A stretch of 64,000 nt of DNA from Halalkalibacter oceani (GTDB lineage: Bacteria > Bacillota > Bacilli > Bacillales > Bacillaceae_D), in assembly GCF_023715605.1 (NCBI RefSeq), contig NZ_JAMBOL010000008.1, forward strand, positions 101,890 through 165,889. Direction: 5' to 3'. The notes under the pieces were generated by a model that saw only the letters and a program-made list of their open reading frames with translations, made no database searches and was not told the DNA's origin. The position numbers were made by a program, and so were the translations under genes. Of this stretch, positions 57,266 to 64,000 are shown piece after piece (the first letter of the stretch is position 1; the number at the start of each line of letters is the position of its first letter).

Positions 57266-58657
57266 TCACTCCTCTCCTCTATACAGCTTATGTCTTTCGT
57301 TTAATCCCTCTTGCAGCACTTCATTTCTTTCCGACAGGCCGGTCGACACGGCTTCGTTTCTGATTTGCAGCGACGTGCTTGTCATGTAATTTCGCAAAGC
57401 AAGAGCGCGGCTGTTCGCGGCATTGCGCAGCTGCAGCATATTCATATCAAGCTCATCCTCTAATTGCCGAGAGAGCGTAACCATTCTTTCTTGTTCTGTT
57501 CTCGTCAGTTCGGTCATCTCCATCTGCAGTTCCCTCGACTCTCCGACTATCTCTTGCTGCCTCACTCTACTTTCGGAGAGATTTTCATTTTGCCACTCGC
57601 GCCATTCGCTAATCAGCTCATTTCGACGTTGGCGGAGAATTTCTTTTAATTGATTTGCTGAATCCGCTGAAAAATATTCACCACCACCCGCCTCGGCTAT
57701 CTCCATTAGCGCTTCCTGCTCTTCATTCGCCACATCAAAACCGATAATGTTCACAACTGCGTTTATCTCACTTTCATGCAACTCTCTCGCCGCCTGAACC
57801 GGATCACCTTCACATGTTTCTTCTCCGTCACTGACAATATAAATAATACTTTCAATTTGTTCCCCGCCCGCGGCCAACAAATCTTCTTTCGCCGCTTCAA
57901 TCGAAGCGGCGATCGGGGTAAATCCGGTTGGCGCAAACTGATCGAGCGCCTCTAAAAATGCGTCTTCTTCAAACGGACTGAATGGATACATCAGCTCCGT
58001 ACCCGCGCAAGACTCCGCATACCCTTCCGCTGTATTATCTCCTTTATGGCCGTATACACGCAGGGAAACATGCGTGTTGTCCGGCATCTGCGCCAGAAAA
58101 TCTTCCACCGCTTCCTTCGCCAATTCCATTTTCACAGCGCCATCGACCGTTCCCGTCATACTTCTGCTCGAATCAAACAGCACCTGAACATTCGCTTGCG
58201 GTATACGCGCTTCCCCCTCTTCAACATCCAGCTCCATTTCACCAGGGCGGTCTGTCACGTCCAGCCTCGTAATTTCAACTTGATCAAAATAATCCTGATA
58301 CTGTCGATAATCCTCCGCCACTAAATCGAGGAGAACATAAAAAAGCTCTTCCCCCTCAATCCCTTCTTCTACCGCAGCCTTCAAAGCGTCCAGCACGATT
58401 TCCTCGTCATACTGGTCGCCATGATACATACCCGGCTCAGCCCGCATGAGCATGTCTGGCTCAGAATGCTGGAAACGTTCAACATTCGCCGCAACCGGCA
58501 CAGGCTCCAACTCCCTTTCCTCTTCAGCCGTTGCTTTGACCAATTCCCCTTCCGTATCCGCTTCGCCTTCCACCTCATCATTTGCCGAACAGCCAAGTAA
58601 AAGTGCCAAACTAAAAAGCGGCAGCAACCACCCTTTCCACCTCAGTATCCTCTCCAT
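57266..58657 (-). CDS. VWA-domain lipoprotein between the two flagellin genes
   Basis: 463 residues. Lipobox LLGC (Cys about 22), an acidic spacer, then a von Willebrand A domain (about 155-335) with MIDAS DxSxS in VLFDSSRSMTG, a second Asp in VSDGEETCEG and two nearby Cys. The C-terminus (about 340-463) is a long charged helix ending in 11-residue repeats beginning LRN/LRN/IRN/ERN/ERH. The upstream frame to 58873 is not used: GGGAGGATGAGGAG precedes ATG 58657. The function is unknown; surface adhesion or motility control is possible from its place. Confidence 0.85.
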   Translation of the reverse strand: MERILRWKGWLLPLFSLALLLGCSANDEVEGEADTEGELVKATAEEERELEPVPVAANVERFQHSEPDMLMRAEPGMYHGDQYDEEIVLDALKAAVEEGIEGEELFYVLLDLVAEDYRQYQDYFDQVEITRLDVTDRPGEMELDVEEGEARIPQANVQVLFDSSRSMTGTVDGAVKMELAKEAVEDFLAQMPDNTHVSLRVYGHKGDNTAEGYAESCAGTELMYPFSPFEEDAFLEALDQFAPTGFTPIAASIEAAKEDLLAAGGEQIESIIYIVSDGEETCEGDPVQAARELHESEINAVVNIIGFDVANEEQEALMEIAEAGGGEYFSADSANQLKEILRQRRNELISEWREWQNENLSESRVRQQEIVGESRELQMEMTELTRTEQERMVTLSRQLEDELDMNMLQLRNAANSRALALRNYMTSTSLQIRNEAVSTGLSERNEVLQEGLNERHKLYRGEE

Positions 58658-58854
58658 CTCCTCATCCTCCCGTTCCCATCCTTTACAACCAAATCCTAAT
58701 TTACCACCACCTCCACAACTATTCAAACTATTATTACATTTCTGCCTACTGTCCGAGAAAATTGAATAATGAGCACTAGGGATAATGTTCCACTCACCCT
58801 GTCGAACTAGGAAAATAGACCAGACCTCCCGATCTTTTTTCACCCTTGAGCACG

Positions 58855-58887
58855 AGAAAAAAGACCCTGGCATCGCCAGAGTCTTTT
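58855..58887 (-). terminator. Terminator after hag
   Basis: AAAAGACCCTGGC faces GCCAGAGTCTTTT (58875-58887) with one mismatch; minus-strand TTTTTTC follows. Confidence 0.85.
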
Positions 58888-58902
58888 GAAAAGAAAATGC
58901 TA

Positions 58903-60738
58903 TTATCCAAGTAATTGAAGAACCGCTTGCGGCGCTTGGTTCGCTTGCGCAAGCATCGCTTGAGAAGCTTGAGCCAAGATGTTGTTCTTCGTCATGTTCA
59001 TAATCTCACGCGCCATATCCACGTCACGAATACGAGATTCAGCAGCTTGCAGGTTCTCTGCAGAGTTGTTCAAGTTAGAAATTGTATGCTCTAGACGATT
59101 TTGAGTTGCCCCAAGCATAGAGCGTTCTGCTGATACACGTTCAATTGCATCATTTATAATTGTAACTGCAGCTGCAGCTGATTCGTGGCTCTCCATGGAT
59201 AAACCACGTTCCACTCCTGCAGCATTCGTACCGTCTGTCACATCATTACCAGATGTGAAAGTTGCTTGAACATAAAATTTATCTGCATCTAAGCCTTCTG
59301 CAACAGCATCATCACCAGTAATCATTGTGCCAGCCTCAATTAATGACTCATGACCTCTAGAAATCTCAACCCATTGAGTTGCAGCTCCAGTCGAACTGAC
59401 TCCAAGAGATTCTGAACGCATATCATTAATTGCTAGTTTAAGTGCCTGGTTTTGATTCGCACCAATTTGGAAAGATAGTGAACGATCTTCAAATTGGGCA
59501 GCTGTAGTTTCCTCTGGAGTAACTGTCACTGTTGTCGTAGCTGTTTCTAATGAGAATGTCCCTTCGATAGCAGTAGCGTCATTGGCATCTAAGTCAAATG
59601 AGACTCCATTTGAGCTATATGAAATTGCTGTGGTTCCATCCCAAGAAAGTGTGTTTGATGAAATAGAATTACCGTCAACATCTCGGAAATCAACCAAAAG
59701 CTCACCACCAGCACTATCCCACGCCACATGGACTTGTGCAACATCTGCAAGTAATTCCGCAGAATCACCATTAACTTCAAAGTTAGTCAAAGCTGCACCA
59801 GTTTCTGTAGTAGGGTCAGCAATTGTATTCGTTGTCCAGTCTTGCGCTTCGGCAATGGTGTTAACTCCCCCAGTAACATCACCACTTGCATTGTCAACTT
59901 TATTTAAATCAATTGTAACAGATTCACCTTCTGCCCAATTTTCAACATCTTCACCTGTAAACGAGAATGAAATTCCATGGTTATCAAATGTATATGTGTC
60001 ATTCTCAGCATCGTAGGCAAGTGCTTCAGCATTAATTACTAAAGTTTCTGCAGCGCTATCTTGACCCGCAAAAGATAGTGTGAAACCGTCAGCTGTTCTT
60101 GTAATTGATAGTTCATTTGTTTCGTCAGTATTTAAAGTTGACCAATCAAACCCGTTCGCCGCAGGTCCTGTAAAAGAAATATCAAAATCAACTTGAGAAT
60201 CAGCATCAGACCAAGACACCGGCTCTTCGCCAACAATAACAGTTTGAGTAATTGCCTTCGTTACATCTACTGTAATTGCATCTGTTGTTGATTCAGGAGC
60301 TACTTCATATGAAGAAGACAAGTCACCATTTAATAGTCTGCGAGTGTTGAACTCAGTTGTGTTACCGATACGGTTGATTTCAGAGGTTAGCTGATTGATT
60401 TCCTTCTGAATTTCGTTACGGTCAACTTCAACATTTGTATCGTTTGAGGCTTGAGTCGCAAGTTCACGCATACGTTGAAGGATGTTTTGTGTTTCTTGAA
60501 GAGCACCTTCAGCTGTTTGGATCATAGAGATACCATCTTGAGAGTTACGAGATGCTTGATCCAAGCCGCGGATTTGTGCACGCATTTTTTCAGAGATTGC
60601 TAGACCTGCAGCGTCATCTCCTGCACGGTTAATGCGAAGACCTGAAGATAGTTTTTCCATTGCCTTTTGTGCGCCGCCTTGGTTGATACCCATTTGACGG
60701 TACGTGTTTAAAGCTGGGATGTTGTTGTTAATAATCAT
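58903..60738 (-). CDS. hag: Major flagellin with large acidic D2/D3 insert
   Basis: 611 residues; B. subtilis Hag has 304. D0/D1 ends are standard ([38 protein letters not shown] ... AVLQLLG). The insert (about 130-540) is Asp/Glu/Thr/Ser rich with few Lys or Arg, and contains related beta modules ([19 protein letters not shown] and [17 protein letters not shown]). ATG 60738 has AAGGAGG upstream; the longer frame to 60768 ignores this. It is controlled by a sigma-D-like promoter and two candidate CsrA sites. Confidence 0.96.
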   Translation of the reverse strand: MIINNNIPALNTYRQMGINQGGAQKAMEKLSSGLRINRAGDDAAGLAISEKMRAQIRGLDQASRNSQDGISMIQTAEGALQETQNILQRMRELATQASNDTNVEVDRNEIQKEINQLTSEINRIGNTTEFNTRRLLNGDLSSSYEVAPESTTDAITVDVTKAITQTVIVGEEPVSWSDADSQVDFDISFTGPAANGFDWSTLNTDETNELSITRTADGFTLSFAGQDSAAETLVINAEALAYDAENDTYTFDNHGISFSFTGEDVENWAEGESVTIDLNKVDNASGDVTGGVNTIAEAQDWTTNTIADPTTETGAALTNFEVNGDSAELLADVAQVHVAWDSAGGELLVDFRDVDGNSISSNTLSWDGTTAISYSSNGVSFDLDANDATAIEGTFSLETATTTVTVTPEETTAAQFEDRSLSFQIGANQNQALKLAINDMRSESLGVSSTGAATQWVEISRGHESLIEAGTMITGDDAVAEGLDADKFYVQATFTSGNDVTDGTNAAGVERGLSMESHESAAAAVTIINDAIERVSAERSMLGATQNRLEHTISNLNNSAENLQAAESRIRDVDMAREIMNMTKNNILAQASQAMLAQANQAPQAVLQLLG

Positions 60739-60744
60739 AATATA

Positions 60745-60778
60745 CTTCCTCCTTGAAGTGTCGCCCACGTCCTTGTAG
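60745..60778 (-). promoter_or_regulatory. Two candidate CsrA-binding sites in the hag leader
   Basis: Minus strand CTACAAGGACGTGG (60778-60765) fits the CsrA consensus RUACARGGAUGU closely; TTCAAGGAGGAAG (60757-60745) covers the Shine-Dalgarno. B. subtilis hag has the same two-site layout. Confidence 0.65.
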
Positions 60779-60850
60779 GCCAGATAGATTAGTCAGCAAC
60801 TCCTTCTGGTTTGGTCGGCCGCCCGAGCCAAAAGGATGCTTACACTCGTT

Positions 60851-60877
60851 ATATCGACAGGTTGGCTCTAATGTTAA
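60851..60877 (-). promoter_or_regulatory. Sigma-D-like promoter of hag
   Basis: Minus strand -10 GTCGATAT (60858-60851), one mismatch to GCCGATAT; -35 TAAC (60876-60873), spacer 14. Weaker than the small flagellin promoter by eye. Confidence 0.55.
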
Positions 60878-60964
60878 ATGGTTTTTCGGATTTTTTTATC
60901 TTTTTTTGTCTGATTTATGTCTGGATAACAGTTGGCGGTTATGTAGGAGGTTTTTCTTACGTAC

Positions 60965-61010
60965 AAAACTCCCCATTTTCGATTCGACAGAAGACTAAAC
61001 GGGGAGTTTT
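60965..61010 (-). terminator. Terminator after the 61015-61326 gene
   Basis: AAAACTCCCC (60965-60974) pairs with GGGGAGTTTT (61001-61010) over a long loop. Confidence 0.6.
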
Positions 61011-61014
61011 ATGA

Positions 61015-61326
61015 TTAGTTTTTCAATTGGGCGATGTCGCGTTTGTTTGACAGGGTTTCTTGAAAGAGGAGGTCAATGTCGGTTTTGTGGCGGTAACTGG
61101 CTAGCTCCAGCTTGTCCGTTCGTTCTTTCATTTCGAGGCGCAGGGCAACGATGTCTTCCGAGTTTTTCGCCGTCATCTTGATCAGTTGCTCGAATTTAAC
61201 ATTTGTGCGCTGTTCACTTTCCTCAATTGCCTGTTTGAAGGAACGCTCCTGTTCATCAAAGCGCTTGTCGAGATTTTGAAGCTGCTTGTTCATTTGCTTG
61301 ACTAACGTGAAAAGTTCGCTTTCCAT
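61015..61326 (-). CDS. Coiled-coil protein, paralogue 1
   Basis: 103 residues, helical throughout: LFTLVKQMNKQLQNLDKRFDEQERSFKQAIEESEQR. It shares RFDEQERSFKQ and AIEESEQR with the protein at 61742-62113, and the two genes also share their promoter region, so they arose by local duplication. No transmembrane or enzyme motif. AAAGGAGGTGAAAGCAA precedes the ATG. Function unknown. Confidence 0.75.
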   Translation of the reverse strand: MESELFTLVKQMNKQLQNLDKRFDEQERSFKQAIEESEQRTNVKFEQLIKMTAKNSEDIVALRLEMKERTDKLELASYRHKTDIDLLFQETLSNKRDIAQLKN

Positions 61327-61356
61327 TTGCTTTCACCTCCTTTAGGTTAAGTCTAT

Positions 61357-61390
61357 ATCGAATGTCTGTTCCTGTAAAGGCGAACAGGCA
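61357..61390 (-). promoter_or_regulatory. Putative sigma-A promoter of coiled-coil gene 1
   Basis: Minus strand TTTACA, 17-bp spacer, TAGACT. The same pair with the same spacing recurs upstream of the paralogue (62135-62165), so it was probably copied with the gene. Confidence 0.5.
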
Positions 61391-61461
61391 TCATTGGGAA
61401 GAATGTTAACTGAACAGGGACACCACGGCCTGCTAACAGGGGATTGATTGGAATAAATCTA

Positions 61462-61671
61462 TCACTTCTTCCCAAACCATCTATCCCATAACTCATGGAA
61501 TAATTGATTGTAATTATAGGTTACATAACTTAAAAATAATGTAGTAAAAACCGTCATTAATCTGGGCTCTCCAGCTAGATAGATTTCTAATGGAATCATA
61601 TAGAAAACACTCGTAATAATAAAGCTGATTCCCAATGCTTCAATATACAATCTTACTTTTTGAAGGTTCAT
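61462..61671 (-). CDS. Hypothetical small membrane protein
   Basis: 69 residues with two hydrophobic segments (ALGISFIITSVFYMIPL and LMTVFTTLFLSYVTY) and a basic C-terminus (WDRWFGKK). Family not recognised. It lies between the two coiled-coil paralogues. Codon use is more AT-rich than in neighbouring genes. Confidence 0.55.
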   Translation of the reverse strand: MNLQKVRLYIEALGISFIITSVFYMIPLEIYLAGEPRLMTVFTTLFLSYVTYNYNQLFHELWDRWFGKK

Positions 61672-61741
61672 CGTTTCCCTCTTTATTTAAGAATTTATCT
61701 AATCAGAAAACTCGTTTCAACAGCGACTCTCCAGTTTCTCA

Positions 61742-62113
61742 TCAATAATAGGAAGATTGGATTTCCCTGTTTAGCCGGGCGAGCTCGCGTTTGATCAACA
61801 GATTTTTTTGGAAGGAGCGATCGAAGTTCCTTGTGTGTCTTTCCGTTGCTTCTCTTACTTTGCGGCTCGCGATCGCGATTTCCTCAGAGAGCTGCTGGAG
61901 AAGCTGCTCCTGTCGGTCAAATTGGGCATTTATCCGTTGCTCACTCTCCTCAATTGCCTGTTTGATCGTTTGTTTGAAGGAACGCTCCTGTTCATCAAAG
62001 CGTGTGTCGAAATTTTGTACCTTTAGGTCTATACTCTGGACATGTCCTACCAGTCTCTCCAGCCGCTTGTTCATTTGCTTCAATAACGTGAGAACTTCGC
62101 TTTCACATTCCAT
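61742..62113 (-). CDS. Coiled-coil protein, paralogue 2
   Basis: 123 residues, long charged helix: VLTLLKQMNKRLERLVGHVQSIDLKVQNFDTRFDEQERSFKQTIKQ. It is longer than its paralogue by two short insertions. It sits directly downstream of the csrA palindrome region. AAAGGGTGAAAGCC precedes the ATG. Function unknown. Confidence 0.75.
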   Translation of the reverse strand: MECESEVLTLLKQMNKRLERLVGHVQSIDLKVQNFDTRFDEQERSFKQTIKQAIEESEQRINAQFDRQEQLLQQLSEEIAIASRKVREATERHTRNFDRSFQKNLLIKRELARLNREIQSSYY

Positions 62114-62579
62114 TGGCTTTCACCCTTTCATCAAAAGTCTAGGCTGAAGGCTTGTCCTTGTAAAGGCGAACAGGCGTCACTGGGACAAATCGTGAGCGGA
62201 CAGGGCAAAACAGTTCGGTAATAGGTCAAACGCGAAGGCAGAAACAGGGAAACTTGCGAAAAAACTAGCTTTGACCTATAGGCTGGGCAAAAGATAAAAA
62301 AACAACCATTTTATACGGAAATTAGATTCTGGCCGAAATTCAAGGATGGCTCTGCACCGCCTATACTCCCTTCTTGGAGAAGCTATCGAGAGGAACTAGA
62401 TTCCGTTATTCTTCTATTTTAACGCTCATCTGTACAACAATAGGAACGAGATTCCGTTACTAGGCAAAAACAAGCGGTTCAACCACCTTGTAACCGACAA
62501 TAGCGGAATGAGGTTCCCTATACACCAACGATAAGGGCCCTGGAAGCGAAATAACGGAATGACGTTCCTTCTGCCCCTC
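62114..62579. other. 466-bp intergenic region between csrA and coiled-coil gene 2
   Basis: The left part (62114-62210) is homologous to the region upstream of 61326. At 62220-62285 inverted motifs AATAGGTCAAA and TTTGACCTAT occur. The right part carries four GGAAYNNNRTTCC palindromes, listed separately. There is no open frame. Confidence 0.6.
62392..62568. repeat. Four copies of an 18-bp palindrome-containing motif
   Basis: GGAACTAGATTCCGTTAT (62392), GGAACGAGATTCCGTTAC (62443) on the plus strand, and the same motif on the minus strand ending at 62518 and 62568. Core GGAAYNNNRTTCC; spacing about 50-60 bp; two direct and two inverted. Confidence 0.85.
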
Positions 62580-62813
62580 TCAATTGTTCGGGTGTTCCTT
62601 TAAGAAACCTTTCAAGCCGTCGATCGAGACGGTTTTGGCGGCTTCGCTGTTTTCGGTTTGGATCGCGACATAAATCTCTTTTCGGTGGATGTCGACATGT
62701 CTCGGCGCCTGGATACCGAGTTTGACCTGGTCGCCATCAATCGCCAGGATGGTGATTTCGATGTCATCGCCGATTTGAATCGCTTCCTTTAGCTTGCGTG
62801 AGAGCACGAGCAT
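62580..62813 (-). CDS. csrA: Translational regulator CsrA
   Basis: 77 residues: [48 protein letters not shown] is the full CsrA fold. It blocks hag translation by binding GGA sites in the leader. AAAGGGGGCGAAG, inside the end of fliW, is its ribosome site; the start follows the fliW stop directly, so the two are coupled. Confidence 0.97.
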   Translation of the reverse strand: MLVLSRKLKEAIQIGDDIEITILAIDGDQVKLGIQAPRHVDIHRKEIYVAIQTENSEAAKTVSIDGLKGFLKEHPNN

Positions 62814-63254
62814 TTACTTCGCCCCCTTTGCCGCAGCGAAAATCGCATGCTTCGTCTGGTAGTTCGTTTCGTTCATTAAAATTTGCTTGCCTTTTTGCTT
62901 GGCGGCGTTGATGACAACAGGCCCTTGAAGATTGGCGGTCGTTTCTGCGAACGGCTCGCGAATCGTCAGCATGACAAAAATCGCGACATCCTCCTGCTTC
63001 ACGATCTCGAGCTGTTCAATCGTCGAATCGGTGAGCTTCACTTCATACTGGGCGACATAGTCAAACGGATTAACGACAATAAAAGCGACATTGGCGCTTT
63101 TCGTCGACTGCAGCACATAAAACGGTGTATTCTCTTCAAAAGGGAGGAGGACAAAAGAAGTTTCCTCTTCGAAAGCGGGAAGACCTTTTTCAAATGTAAT
63201 GAAGCGGTCTTCGGCGACCTCCACAATCCCTTGATATTTCGTTTCAATTTTCAT
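62814..63254 (-). CDS. fliW: Flagellar assembly factor FliW
   Basis: 146 residues with FliW motifs ITFEKGLPAFEEETSFVLLPFEENTPFYVLQS and INAAKQKGKQILM. FliW binds CsrA to relieve repression of hag, and is itself captured by free flagellin, closing the homeostatic loop. The ATG at 63254 gives MKIETKYQG; the upstream frame is unsupported. Confidence 0.96.
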   Translation of the reverse strand: MKIETKYQGIVEVAEDRFITFEKGLPAFEEETSFVLLPFEENTPFYVLQSTKSANVAFIVVNPFDYVAQYEVKLTDSTIEQLEIVKQEDVAIFVMLTIREPFAETTANLQGPVVINAAKQKGKQILMNETNYQTKHAIFAAAKGAK

Positions 63255-63589
63255 ACTCCCCCACACCTCACAATATATTCTTCCATGATTGTAGCATGGA
63301 CTTGCCTGAAAAGGTTGACCTTTTCCTTTTTCAAACAAGCTAAAGGTATAGCTAGATCTATTAAGAAAGCCGCACAGAGGCTTTTTTGTTTAGTAGTCAG
63401 GGTTTACTCTTCAACCTCGCTACCGGGACGGGGGCACGCTTTCCGCAGGCGGGCGTTGACCTAACCAGTTGCGCCGGTGGATTTCAACCTACCCTTCCCT
63501 CCTGCAGGAGTCGGCCCTCCCATCCCGTCCTCTTTTTCTAATGGGTTACCGTGAGTACAGCTCCAATCCAAGTATGTGACAAAACTGTC
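63255..63589. repeat. Region upstream of fliW with a degenerate Bacillaceae repeat
   Basis: At 63415-63545 the minus strand reads GACTCCTGCAGGAGGG ... CGCCTGCGGAAAGCG, a decayed member of the same repeat family as 38460-38560. AAGCC...GGCTTTTTTG at about 63367-63385 is a small plus-strand hairpin. No gene is supported. Confidence 0.45.
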
Positions 63590-63780
63590 CAGTGCTTTCC
63601 CAATGCACCAAAAACAAAGACCATAAGAAGCTGGTCTTACGCCACATCTGGCAGGACGCGTTGGTCTAAGCTGAAGGGGCTCGAAAAAAATTCCATGCAG
63701 ACGATGCTTGCTTTTGCTGCCATAAATCTGAAAAAACTGGCGACATGGCACTGGAGGAACACCAAATGCAAAAACGGCTT
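63590..63780 (+). pseudogene. Remnant of an IS1182-like transposase, C-terminal part
   Basis: One frame reads CPVLSQCTKNKDHKKLVLRH followed by IWQD (to about 63658); a second frame reads RWSKLKGLEKNSMQTMLAFA then AINLKKLATW. In intact IS1182-type transposases these blocks are in one frame, separated by some 35-40 residues containing the last catalytic Glu region. Here that segment is missing and the frame is shifted. Confidence 0.65.
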
Positions 63781-63974
63781 TCCTTACGCGTAGCACGCGA
63801 AGCCATTGACCCCTCGAATCATCTCGAAAATTTTATCCTTGCTTATCTGAGTCAATTTCATAATTTGAACCCTTAGTCTCGCAAGGTTTTCAAGGCACGA
63901 AAAAAGGAGTACCTCCCCAAAAGTCGAATGAGTTAAGTGACGAAACAAAACTACAGACTGGAGGAAGACTCCCT

Positions 63975-64000
63975 ATGCCTATTATACGACAAGAAAGCCT
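63975..64000 (+). CDS. Start of a plus-strand gene cut by window end
   Basis: GGAGGA nine bases before ATG, then MPIIRQES. Only eight codons are visible. The position next to a transposase remnant makes a transposase plausible, but it cannot be assigned. Confidence 0.35.

Noticed and set aside
63461..63796. 111-codon minus-strand open frame near the right end
   Set aside because: It is antisense to the transposase remnant, whose recognisable protein blocks are on the plus strand.

Overview
The window is a chromosomal segment from a Bacillaceae-type Firmicute. The evidence is the gene content and order: crh-whiA-yvcK-rapZ-yvcI, trxB-yvcD, hisZGDBHAFI, yvoF-ppaX-yvoD-lgt-hprK, yvlDCB, uvrA-uvrB-csbA, motAB, minJ-ctpB, ftsEX, cccB-yvjA, prfB-secA-hpf, and fliT-fliS-fliD-flaG-hag-csrA-fliW, which is the layout known from Bacillus subtilis. 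Crh is a Bacillaceae-type protein, and promoters of the sigma-D and sigma-A type can be read by eye. The main flagellin and the filament cap carry large, strongly acidic inserts, which would fit a salt- or alkali-adapted species, but that is inference. The genus cannot be fixed from the sequence.

Layout: positions 1-4135 hold a dicarboxylate-type transporter (cut by the window edge, with a good cre site), a CitA/DcuS-like kinase with its regulator, and a DUF4362 lipoprotein. Positions 4268-10321 hold crh, whiA, glmR, rapZ, a NUDIX gene, trxB and a TPR gene. Positions 11550-17993 hold the complete his operon, followed downstream by three tandem 106-bp hairpin repeats. Positions 18264-21728 form an accessory block: a carbamoylase-type amidase, a monooxygenase-like protein, a DUF523 protein and a thioredoxin/BdbC pair. 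Positions 21803-33262 hold lipoprotein modification, HPr kinase, envelope-stress and excision-repair genes. Positions 33341-42330 hold motAB, minJ, ctpB and the ftsEX division ABC system next to an M23 hydrolase. Positions 42399-49692 hold yvjA, a lone antitoxin-like regulator, a two-repeat CRISPR-like remnant, prfB with its programmed frameshift, secA, a DUF1906 protein, hpf and a cold-shock gene. Positions 50268-63254 hold a lipoprotein and the late flagellar cluster, with two flagellins flanking a VWA lipoprotein, a duplicated coiled-coil gene pair, csrA and fliW. The right end carries a decayed IS1182-like transposase.

Several systems act together. HprK, Crh and the cre site form a carbon catabolite repression circuit. 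FliW, CsrA and flagellin form the known partner switch, and the hag leader shows two candidate CsrA sites. FtsE, FtsX and the M23 protein probably couple division to wall cleavage. MinJ and CtpB neighbour them.

The most unusual non-coding signals are: (1) a family of about 65-85-nt structured elements at 20645, 38636 and 51203 with compensatory stem changes and a shared TTTTAAA core; (2) the orphan type I-C-like CRISPR remnant at 43856-43960; (3) four GGAAYNNNRTTCC palindromes downstream of csrA; (4) the 106-bp repeats downstream of hisI; (5) a recurring terminator core CAAAAGG...CCTTTTG.
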